Of a stretch of DNA of 30,000 nucleotides, positions 10,813-18,220 are shown in pieces (position 1 is the stretch's first letter; the number at the start of each line of letters is the position of its first letter). Source of the DNA: Mesostigma viride (taxonomy: Eukaryota > Streptophyta > Mesostigmatophyceae > Mesostigmatales > Mesostigmataceae); NCBI GenBank assembly GCA_009746045.1, contig RPFO01000250.1, forward strand, positions 1 to 30,000. Reading direction: 5' to 3'. The notes below the pieces were generated by a model. It saw only the letters and a list, made by a program, of their open reading frames with translations. It was not told the DNA's origin and searched no databases. The position numbers and the translations under genes were made by a program.

Positions 10813-11148
10813 AATGATTTTTCTCGTGTTACACTCTTGGTGAGAAATTTCTCACCACGTTGACTTGTGATTTTTCTCGTGTTAGTGATTTTTCTCGTGT
10901 TGGTGAGAAACTTCTCAATTTTCTCAATCTTTCTGCCTTTTTCTCACCCATTCTCACCTTTTTTCTCACTTTAGGGTTTTTTCTCACCCCAATCTCACCA
11001 AAACGCCCTTTTTCTCACCAAAATCTCACCCTGGTGAGATTTTTTGCCTAGCGTTTGCGGAAAAAAATTGAGATTTTTCTCAATTTTCTCAAAAAATTCT
11101 CACAAAAGGTGAGAAAATTGAGGGTTTTGAGAAATTTTCTCAGAAATT
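10813..11148 (-). repeat. Right subterminal array with palindrome
   Basis: The array carries the same GTGAGAAA word as the left end, mostly in opposite orientation (TTTCTCAC). A perfect 18-bp palindrome, GGTGAGAAATTTCTCACC, lies at 10839-10856, and a near-palindrome built on ATCTCACC/GGTGAGAT at about 11020-11040. A TGATTTTTCTCGTGTT unit occurs three times at 10814-10900. The opposing orientation at the two ends matches the mirror layout of CACTA subterminal regions. Confidence 0.75.
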
Positions 11149-11160
11149 GAGTTCCTAGTG
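11149..11160 (-). repeat. Right terminal inverted repeat of the CACTA-like element
   Basis: GAGTTCCTAGTG is the exact reverse complement of the left terminus at 6494-6505 and is followed by the shared dinucleotide GA at 11161-11162. Confidence 0.8.
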
Positions 11161-12080
11161 GAGTGGAAGGGGTAGTAGGAGTCGACTTAGCTGGGTTATC
11201 TGGATCACCGAAATGACGAGGGCGGCAATGGTCCAGCGCTCGTAGTCCTAAAGTCAGCGACCCAGTGACTTTCTGCGAGTGCGGCCGTCTAATGTACAGC
11301 AGCACGAAGGAAAAGGTGGAACCTACCCAGACGCTAATCGTCTCACTAACACCGAACCGAAAACATCACCTATCTACGACAGTGAACCACTTTTCTACAG
11401 AAAACAAGACGAGGAAAAGGAACTATCTAGAAAAGGATTTTCCGCTTCGAGCAGGTCTATCTTCTAGGCAGGGCGTGTCCTGAATCAGGCAGCACTACCC
11501 CCCCAGCTCGCAGGCGACCCGCCCATTACCTGTCAAGTAGGTGTCGTCTTCATTTTCCCAGCCGCGGAAGGGTTGATTCAATGACGTATGTTGCAAAGGA
11601 TCGTCGTCTCGCTCTCTATCTAAACTACCTCCGATTCCATTGTTACGCCGCAAGCCTCGGCCGCCACCTCTACCTCTACCGGTCCTGATACTACCTAAAC
11701 TAGTGAGGCCGCTTCTATTTACACCCCTAGCGAAAGACGACCGAGACGAACCAGATCTCAATGCATTTACATATGTACTACTGTAATATGCCATAGGCCA
11801 TTTAATCAAACCCGTTTACTCCAGGAAAAGAGGAAGGAAACACAACTAAACTACCGTGACCCAAGCCTATATGTGTTAATTCATTTAACACACGCCGAGT
11901 AACCACACAAGGAGTGGAACGTGCATAAATGGTCACCAACGGTCCAACAGGCTCGGGCCGACCTGGCCCTCGCCTGCAGAACCACAGAAACACAGGCAGG
12001 TGCACAGATGCACGCCGGTCCACTACATTCTACAAAAGGATAAGGACCACTAATATAGTACGCGGCGCGGCGCCCAAAGG
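11161..12080 (-). other. Probable 5' flank of the old gypsy element; Arg/Gly-rich ORF
   Basis: This stretch lies between the CACTA-like element and the young retrotransposon. A minus-strand frame at 11495-11809 (104 codons) encodes a Ser-rich start followed by an Arg/Gly-rich stretch of about 20 residues of RGG type; a second frame overlaps it at 11802-12023. Neither has a domain I recognise. If the CACTA-like insertion is removed, this sequence is continuous with the leader of the old gypsy element, so it may hold its leader or 5' LTR. No LTR partner was found. Confidence 0.3.
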
Positions 12081-12084
12081 CACC
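12081..12084 (+). repeat. Left target-site duplication (CACC)
   Basis: CACC directly precedes the left end TGTCGCG of the young element and recurs at 23223-23226 directly after its right end CGTGACA. A 4-bp duplication is in the normal range (4-6 bp) for DDE integrases. A 4-bp match can occur by chance, but it coincides with TG...CA termini. Confidence 0.65.
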
Positions 12085-12227
12085 TGTCGCGTCTGCGTGC
12101 CACAATCTCCGGCGCCACCATGGCGGCTGGCCACTCAGCTTAATTTGGTAAAACCCAAATGAGCTGAGCTGACGTGCCTGCCTTAACTGCATGCCCTGTG
12201 GGGTGGGCGAGGACCTGTCCCATGATT
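12084..12227 (-). repeat. Outer B repeat (B2)
   Basis: This 144-bp copy is identical by eye to 13478-13621. Its inner edge abuts the L repeat at 12227 and its outer edge is the element terminus. A hairpin of CTCAGCT and AGCTGAG arms with A/T-rich inner pairs lies at 12134-12168. The junction with L reads, on the minus strand, CATTA followed by ATCATGG, which is what a joined LTR end and LTR start would look like in a two-LTR circle. Confidence 0.9.
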
Positions 12228-13476
12228 AATGAAAAGAGGGCTCTCAGCCGAGGACAAGGAACTGTCCCTCGTGCCTGATGACCACCTTCTTGATCCCCTT
12301 GTGTACCGTCGCGTGCCGCGTTTGAATATCCTTGCTGGGGCGTTAGCTAGACGCTCCAACTACTCTAATTGCGACAATATGATGGTGCAAGAGGGTGCTT
12401 TTGCCTCCCCTGCTATAGAACAATGCTTTCACAACACACACTTTGCACAGTCTGATGATGAAGCCGCACATGCGGAATTTATTGAGAAAGTTAATACAAT
12501 TACAACACGTTGATAGTCTCAATATCGATGCACTCCATGCTCACGAGCCCGCAGTTAGGCAGCGCTCCATGACATGCTACCGGCCTTGCTCCCAAGGAAA
12601 GGGAGAAACACGAAGGCCACTAACGAGAGACTCGAAGAGACTACACGCTGCGTGAGAGTCCTCTTCGACTATGAACCAAACCATTCGTCATGCCACACGC
12701 ATGACACACGCCACACTTGTCAGTCCAGCCAGGAATGCCAAAACTATCTTGCTGCCTGAACCATGCAAATAGAAACCGCATTCCAGTTGCCGTCCTGGCT
12801 TTCTACCACACATGCCAACAAAAGCAGGAAGGCATCCCGACAAATCTAAATTGCTACCCTGTTGCCGATCTCATCTCCTAGAGGCTCCGGCATTTCTGTC
12901 CCTGGGAATGTCCGACATTGAGTCACGTCCACAAGGTCGAAGCATAATATCCTTCAGACAATCTGCACGCTCACACCTTGCGTGTGAGTGGCCCAGCAAA
13001 CATTGCGTCTAATCGTTCCTTTCTAGAAGAAATCCCTTTGTAGGGCTGCCAGCGATTTCGCATTCATTCCAGCGATCTGGCTCCGCACCGCAAATTGTCC
13101 TTTTCCATTTTCTGTCCAGTCCTCATAACGTTGACCCGCTATTCTACACCACAAAGACACCTGGCCTGTCAATAGCCTCGGCGCTGTTGAAGTCCAGCAG
13201 TCCAGCTTCAGCTCCAGCTGTCCACTAACACGCGTATGATCCTCTCGACGCTGCGCACTTGTGCTGCCGTCCGCTCAAGTCAGTGCTGCGCGCCCAGCTG
13301 TGCCTGGCCCGGCGCGCATGCACGTACACTTTCGTCCGCTCTTATGCTGCAAGTGCTAGTGTCCCCCCCGGTCACTAGCCTTTGTCGAAAATGCGTAGAA
13401 AACAAATTCCTTGCGCACGTCACCGGTCTTGTGCATAGTGGGCGCCGCCCGGATGACATAGCTCGCGTCCGTGACA
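12227..13476 (-). repeat. L repeat, 3' copy
   Basis: This 1.25-kb copy matches 21969-23222 except for a missing 4-bp unit (near 12690), one base near 12931, and one extra C near 13105. It begins on the minus strand with TGTCACGG and ends with CTTTTCATTA. It includes a 94-codon antisense frame at 12229-12513 with no recognised domain, present unchanged in both copies. It should supply the 3' R region, including the homolog of the primer-complementary site at about 12631-12643. Confidence 0.9.
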
Positions 13477-13477
13477 G

Positions 13478-13621
13478 CTGTCGCGTCTGCGTGCCACAAT
13501 CTCCGGCGCCACCATGGCGGCTGGCCACTCAGCTTAATTTGGTAAAACCCAAATGAGCTGAGCTGACGTGCCTGCCTTAACTGCATGCCCTGTGGGGTGG
13601 GCGAGGACCTGTCCCATGATT
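13478..13621 (-). repeat. Inner B repeat (B1)
   Basis: This identical copy of 12084-12227 lies between the polypurine tract and the 3' copy of L. The junction with L on the plus strand is CGTGACAGCTGTCGCG, a near-perfect palindrome centred on CAGCTG. Cutting it between CA and TG would give exactly the two ends seen at the outside of the element. The same hairpin as in B2 lies at 13528-13562. Confidence 0.9.
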
Positions 13622-13629
13622 CCCCCCTC
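13620..13629 (-). promoter_or_regulatory. Polypurine tract
   Basis: The minus strand reads GAGGGGGGAA about 18 bases after the stop of the last pol frame (13647-13649) and directly before the start of B1. Location and composition are those of the primer for second-strand synthesis in LTR retrotransposons. If correct, it sets the start of U3 at the start of B rather than at the TG end of L. Confidence 0.65.
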
Positions 13630-13646
13630 GCTGGCGACCGGCCCCA

Positions 13647-14357
13647 TCACGAAGACAGCGATCGTACCAAGACAAGGGCAGCGGTGACCGCAGTCAAGCT
13701 GCGGGAGGTAAACTGCGCAGCGGTGCACACTGGACAAAACCAATCCCCCTCCGGAATGCTGGTGACCACTGGCTGCAAGCACTGCATGTGCCAACCACAG
13801 TTACACTGATCACACAATAACATGGACTCCGCCTGATCGACCCGGTGACAAACCTGACACTGGGCGTCCTTGACTCGGCGAGACGTGTGCGGTTGGAGGT
13901 CGTGGACCAAATTGGGCAGCGAGCAGGGACTGAGATTGCTGAGGTTGTCAGTCGTACGGCTCCCGTCGGCGCCCTCCAAAATTGCCACTCCCGATGGTTT
14001 GATAGCCACAATGCGCAAAATGGTGGGCCCCGCCTCCACATCCAAAGTGTGCTTCAGCTGAGTGCGCAGGAAAACATACTGCCCTGGCCTAAACCGCAGC
14101 TGGCGAGCCATGTATGCGCCCCCCCGGCGCTGAGCGTAGCGCAGGGAGTCCCTGTGCTGAGCAATGAACAAGTTGTTCATCGCGATGGGCATGACCTTCT
14201 TAAAAGTCTCTGCCCTGGCCAGCACCTCAACCAAAAATTGCTGAGCGTTGTCGAAGGCCATGGGTTCGGGGTGCGCAACCTGTGCCTCCGTAGGCAAAAG
14301 AGGATTACGCCCGAACAGAAGGAAATACGGGGAGAAGGTAGCGAGAGACTCTGGGGA
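13647..14357 (-). CDS. Integrase C-terminal part with PHD finger
   Basis: This frame takes over from the main integrase frame near 14350-14357. It starts with the conserved Ser-Pro-Tyr-Phe-Leu-Leu-Phe-Gly-Arg segment, then a helical part, then a small beta-rich domain (Pro-Gly-Gln-Tyr-Val-Phe-Leu-Arg and Gly-Pro-Thr-Ile-Leu-Arg-Ile-Val) typical of the gypsy integrase C-terminus. A PHD zinc finger follows at 13725-13859: Cys-x2-Cys, Cys-Asp-Gln-Cys, Trp-His-x2-Cys, then Trp-Phe-Cys-Pro-Val-Cys, which is a full C4HC3 set. PHD fingers usually bind histone H3 tails; here it may guide integration into marked chromatin, as chromodomains do in chromoviruses. It ends about 25 residues after the finger, just before the polypurine tract. 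Confidence 0.85.
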   Translation of the reverse strand, partial: SPESLATFSPYFLLFGRNPLLPTEAQVAHPEPMAFDNAQQFLVEVLARAETFKKVMPIAMNNLFIAQHRDSLRYAQRRGGAYMARQLRFRPGQYVFLRTQLKHTLDVEAGPTILRIVAIKPSGVAILEGADGSRTTDNLSNLSPCSLPNLVHDLQPHTSRRVKDAQCQVCHRVDQAESMLLCDQCNCGWHMQCLQPVVTSIPEGDWFCPVCTAAQFTSRSLTAVTAALVLVRSLSS

Positions 14358-16406
14358 GACATGCGATAACCCATGGCAATCCATGCCAACTCGCGATCCC
14401 ACCTGGCCGACTCCGGCACCTGCAGGCTCCACTTGCGCAGCGCCTGCTTGACGGTCTGCACCAATCTCTCAGCCAAACCATTGGCCTGAGGATGCTCCCG
14501 AGAAGTGCGACGGTGATCAATAAGACATCCATCCAGCAACTCCTGGAACTCACCCCTGAACTCACCACCCTGGTCCGTGACTACCTCCGCGGGAGCCCCA
14601 AACCTGGTTATGATGTCCGCAAAATGCTTCGCTGTGGTAGCGGCATGCTTGTCAGCAATGGGGATCAACTCAACCCATTTGCTAAAGCTCTCCACGCATA
14701 CCATGACATAGAGGTTGCCGTCAGGGCTCTCCTGAAACGGCCCGCACAGATCGACGTGCCAGCGATAAAACAAGCCCTTGATGGGAAGCGACATCAGCTC
14801 CTTGGCACCATGATCTGCGCTAAAGTTAGCCTTGGTTCGAGCACACGGGACACAGCTGGCCACTACCTGGGCCACCGTGTGTCGCATGTTATTCCACCAA
14901 TAACTGGTCCGTACGAGGCTGAGCGTGCGATTGCCACCCAAGTGACCATACCGCTCGTGGTACGCCTGCACTATAGCAACGCGCTTGTCAGGCGGTGGGA
15001 CGACCACCCTACGCTTGCCCAACAGCTTGTACAAAACCCCATCTTCCCAACCATAGGTTGCAGCCCTGTGCTGCACCCTGTTCAACTCCGTTGCCTTCTG
15101 AGCAGGAGTCCAATCGACTGGAGTAGGAGTCAAGACAGCACCCTGCACTTGCTCCAACACTCGACCATCTAGCCAGATATCAGCGGTGTAGCAATCAGCA
15201 AGAGAGCTACGCGCTAAGAGAGCCTGCACAGCGATCAGCTGCTGCAGAGAAGGATCAATGTCAAAGGACAGAGACCTACCCTCTTCCATAGCGCACACAG
15301 CTTTGGATGGCGTGAATGGCGACGGCCGCACCGGGTCGTCGCTGATGCCGAAGTCCGCCACAGAGTACTCGACACTGCGCCACCACGCCTCCTCCTCATC
15401 GTCGGCCGCATACCCAGCAGCGTTCACAAAGACCACAGAACCAGACGAGCCCTCGGCACCCATGGCCCGGGCTCCAGTGTGGTCAACAGTGGTAGGCATG
15501 GCGTATCGGGATAGCACATCGGCGTTGACATGGTCCTTGCCGGCCCGATGCACAATGGTCATGTGGTACTCCTGGATAATCATGGCCCATCGGGCGAGCT
15601 TACCCGTCAGGTTGGTGTTGGTCATTAGCCACTGAAGCGGCTGGTGGTCTGTCACCAGAGTAAACACGCGCCCAAATAAATACGGGCGAAAGTGCTTGAT
15701 GGCCCACACCACAGCCAGTGCCTCCCCCTCATAGGAAGAATACCGGCTCTCCGCTGGGTTGTTGCTGCGACTAGCATAAGCAATAACGTGCTCGCGCCCA
15801 TCACCATCCTTTTGCGCCAAGACCGCACCCAGTCCTACCTTGGACCAGTCGGTATATAACACAAATGGCAAAGCATAGTCAGGGGCGCGCAGAATCGGTG
15901 CCGACGTGAGCTCCTGCTTGATTGTCTCGATGGCGCGTTGCTGTGCGGGACCCCACGCCCACACGCACCCCTTCTTGAGTAACTCGGTCAAGGGCTTCAC
16001 CTTGCTGCTGAAGTTCTCAATGTAACCTCGGTAATAGCCAGCCAAACCCAAATACGCCCGCACCCCTGAGACATCCGTGGGTACGGCGGCCTGCGCAATG
16101 GATTCGACCTTGGCGGCATCAGGCGTCCGGCCACCCGGCACAATCTGATGACCAAGGAATGAGAGGGTCCGCTGGGCGAACTTGCACTTCTCAGGGTGCA
16201 GCCGCATATTATGCTCCTCGAGAGCCAAGCGAACCTGCTCCAAGTGCGCCAGGTGCTCCTCAAATGTCGCGCTAAAGACGATTACATCATCAATGTAACA
16301 AGCGGCGAAAGGAAGACCTGCAAGCACTTTGTCCATAGCTCGTTGGAAAACAGCACTAGCGTTGCGGTGCCCAAAGGGCATGCGCACCCACTCATACAAA
16401 TTGCCG
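14350..16406 (-). CDS. RT palm, RNase H and integrase of the young element
   Basis: Numbering from the first Met of the frame (16399): RT active site Tyr-Ile-Asp-Asp at 35-38; RNase H with Asp184, Glu224 and Asp251 in Tyr-Thr-Asp-Trp-Ser, Tyr-Glu-Gly-Glu and Thr-Asp-His contexts, ending in Ala-Asp-Val-Leu-Ser-Arg near 298; integrase zinc domain with His481, His486, Cys516, Cys519; catalytic core with Asp550, Asp609 and Glu644 (a DDE triad). All catalytic residues are present. The frame is joined to the upstream RT frame by a shift at a G6 run (C6 on the plus strand, 16407-16412) and to the downstream frame by a shift near 14350-14357. These are either recent single-base mutations, assembly errors, or sites of recoding. 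Apart from them the polyprotein is intact. Confidence 0.9.
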
Positions 16407-17277
16407 CCCCCCAGAATGCAAGCTTCCGCTGATCCTCCGGCGCAACTGCGATCTGATGAAAGCCGCTACGCAGGTCCAGCGAGGACACAAACTTCACATG
16501 AGGAGATATCTTATCCAGGACATCATCCACACGTGGCATGGGGTAACGGTCCACGGGTGTGTGTGCATTCAGCAACCGCAGATCGGTGGCCATGCGCATA
16601 CCCGTCCATGCCCCGGTGATAGCGTCCTTCTTGGGCGCAACGACAACGGCAGCAGCATAGCTGGAGGAAGATTGCCTGATGATACCGGCATCCTCTAACT
16701 CCTTGCATTGCTCGGCTACAAAATCCAACTCGGCCTGACTCAGGCGATGCTGGCGTCGGAACAAAGGAGTGTCAGTGTCCAATGGAACACGCATGGTCCC
16801 ACCATTGAAACACCCCAGTTCATCACTTGTGAAAGCGAAGGCCCCCCTTGCAGTGCCTAGCCACTTTAGCATGGCTGAGCGCTGCGCATCAGAAAGGTGT
16901 TCGCCAATAGCCCAGGGGTGCGTATCCGCGGGATCACCCACAGCTACCGCATGTGCCTCAAGATGCGGCGCCCTAGCCGCATCGTCGTGGAACAAGGAAA
17001 AGGCTGCCACACCTGGTGTGACACCCACCGCCGGAGCCTCGCGTGCCGCCGGTGTATTACCCGATGCAGCGTGGGCTCGCCGGCCAGCACGGTGCTGGTC
17101 AGCAGGGCGGTCATGAGAATGATAGTCCACACCTGTCGCAGACGCCACCCCCATGCTGATGAAGTCCCCGTCGCTGCAGGGCGCTTCAGTTTGGCTGCGC
17201 CGCCTCAACCTGCTGAGGCGGATTGGCTGGGGACGCCCCCCCAGACTGGCGCACGGCAACCGATGCAAGCAGCACAT
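16407..17277 (-). CDS. RT N-terminal part of the young element
   Basis: The frame overlaps the end of the methyltransferase frame by about 90 bases. After an Ala/His/Pro-rich leader of about 110 residues comes a segment before RT (Ala-Ile-Gly-Glu-His-Leu-Ser), then the gypsy RT entry with a Lys-Glu-Leu-Glu-Asp-Ala-Gly-Ile-Ile motif, Pro-Lys-Lys-Asp, Asp-Leu-Arg-Leu-Leu-Asn, Tyr-Pro-Met-Pro-Arg-Val-Asp-Asp, and the first catalytic Asp in Ser-Leu-Asp-Leu-Arg-Ser-Gly-Phe. It is in the same frame as the gag-protease ORF, while the methyltransferase between them is in another frame. Adding one base to the G6 run at 16407-16412 would run this frame straight into the YIDD-containing frame. Confidence 0.88.
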
Positions 17278-18220
17278 ACCCGACCTGCAACACCGACATA
17301 GCCTGGCCTATCAAAGACCAGCGCTCACTCTCGAGCACGCCCGGCAGCGCCGAGGCCCCGACATGAAAACCCATGCTGGCCTCACGAAATTCTGCGGGTG
17401 GCTGCACCAACAGACCGGTGGTAGTGTCCCAAACGAGACCCTTACCCCGATCACGGTATGCTGTCGACCCTTGGTAACTGACCAGGGTCGGCAGTGCACA
17501 CATGGGGCTCCCGACCCGGTTGACGCGTGCATACGGTGGGCGATCCTCGCTATCCACCTTCTGCGTGACTAGGTGGGAAGGCAATGCTACCTCCGCAGAC
17601 ACACTCGGATGCTGCCTTGCGACGGCCCCTAAGACCGCCTGCACACCGGTCGCACACGCCACGTTGGTCCAATAGGCACGCAAACGATGCGTGAGCCCAC
17701 CCAGCCCTGCGTTGTCACACACGATGGGCTCCCCCAGGAGTGCCACGATTGTAGCCCAGTCCTCCCGCACCGCCTGATGTGGGCTGTCACCCGCCACAAC
17801 GTTCTCAAACAGATACGCAGGCGGATGGGGCTGACGCGACTGCAACAGTCCCACCACACGCAACAGTTCCCAGAACAGCGCGCTACGCGGATCGGCTAGC
17901 CCCCGCCCTTGCCCTGCCTGGCTCAGGCCCTGGCACTCCCAACCCGCAATTACCAAGTCGATGGCATGATGCCTGCGCAACAACTGCTGCACCTGCACCT
18001 CACCGATGGCTCGGATATCTTGAGGACATTCCCCAAACGGGTCACGCCATGCTGATGGCGGAAACTGCGCGGGATACTCTCGCGACAACACGCCACAGTG
18101 ACTGAAGTACACCTGACGCGCCTTGTGCGATGGCTCTACCGCGATGAGTTTACGGCACACGCCGCCTGCGGCCAAAAAGCCTGCAATGCCCCCTCCGATC
18201 CCCGCAAACAGTTCCAACAC
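17186..18220 (-). CDS. Cytosine-5 DNA methyltransferase carried by the retrotransposon
   Basis: From the GTG at 18220 the ORF has 344 codons; the frame stays open upstream to at least 18290, so the true N-terminus is probably made by frameshift or fusion with protease. Motif I (Leu-Phe-Ala-Gly-Ile-Gly-Gly-Gly) is at residues 4-11, an acidic motif II residue at Glu29, and Asp88 for motif III. The catalytic loop at 92-100 reads Ala-Gly-Trp-Glu-Cys-Gln-Gly-Leu-Ser with Cys96; Glu replaces the usual Pro of PCQ. Motif VI Glu-Asn-Val is at 139-141, and the Arg-x-Arg of motif VIII at 179-181. Motifs IX-X follow near 274-312, with Ile-Gly-Gln-Ala where Gly-Asn-Ala is usual. The domain is compact, without extra regulatory domains. 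It likely methylates cytosines in DNA, possibly the element's own cDNA; the subfamily (DNMT1, DNMT3, bacterial-like) is not assigned. Confidence 0.88.
   Translation of the reverse strand: MLELFAGIGGGIAGFLAAGGVCRKLIAVEPSHKARQVYFSHCGVLSREYPAQFPPSAWRDPFGECPQDIRAIGEVQVQQLLRRHHAIDLVIAGWECQGLSQAGQGRGLADPRSALFWELLRVVGLLQSRQPHPPAYLFENVVAGDSPHQAVREDWATIVALLGEPIVCDNAGLGGLTHRLRAYWTNVACATGVQAVLGAVARQHPSVSAEVALPSHLVTQKVDSEDRPPYARVNRVGSPMCALPTLVSYQGSTAYRDRGKGLVWDTTTGLLVQPPAEFREASMGFHVGASALPGVLESERWSLIGQAMSVLQVGYVLLASVAVRQSGGASPANPPQQVEAAQPN

Larger units (their letters stand above)
6494..11160. mobile_element. CACTA-like DNA transposon, non-autonomous copy
   Basis: The element has perfect 12-bp terminal inverted repeats, CACTAGGAACTC at 6494-6505 and its reverse complement at 11149-11160. 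Both ends carry subterminal arrays of a GTGAGAAA-type word: about twenty copies left (6520-6835, plus orientation) and an opposing array right (10813-11148). CACTA termini plus dense subterminal repeats are the hallmark of the CACTA (En/Spm, CMC) superfamily. The flanks share GA (6492-6493 and 11161-11162), so a 2-bp target duplication fits; the usual plant length is 3 bp, and the third base does not match. I see no transposase: internal frames are short and lack recognisable motifs. It is therefore a non-autonomous copy or an old one with a spliced transposase I cannot reconstruct. Confidence 0.7.
572..12080 (-). mobile_element. Old degenerate Ty3/gypsy element, interrupted by a CACTA-like insertion
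   Basis: Reading on the minus strand from right to left, recognisable pieces follow Ty3/gypsy order: Gag, CCHC knuckle, aspartic protease, RT, RNase H, integrase. The frame changes many times and there are numerous in-frame stops, so this is a dead copy. A separate ORF with an RNase H1 N-terminal domain lies upstream of gag (6056-6454). The CACTA-like insertion at 6494-11160 splits the leader, so 11161-12080 is probably the continued 5' side of this element; I found no LTR pair to prove the outer limits, and both given ends are approximate. Base composition is clearly A/T-richer than in the younger element at 12085-23222. The internal order supports the family strongly; the outer boundaries are inference. 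Confidence 0.7.

Noticed and set aside
12084-13621. The B copies as a 144-bp target-site duplication of a solo L insertion
   Set aside because: The outer ends of the whole unit are TG...CA with a CACC duplication, and a polypurine tract abuts the inner B; a 144-bp duplication is far outside what integrases make. Not fully excluded.
13845-15635. Plus-strand ORFs of 125-226 codons opposite the integrase and RNase H
   Set aside because: They are shadows of GC-rich coding sequence on the minus strand and have no domain features.
17186-18220. Methyltransferase as part of a restriction-modification system or a host gene
   Set aside because: It lies between protease and RT on the same strand inside a bounded element; there is no restriction enzyme and no intron-containing host context.
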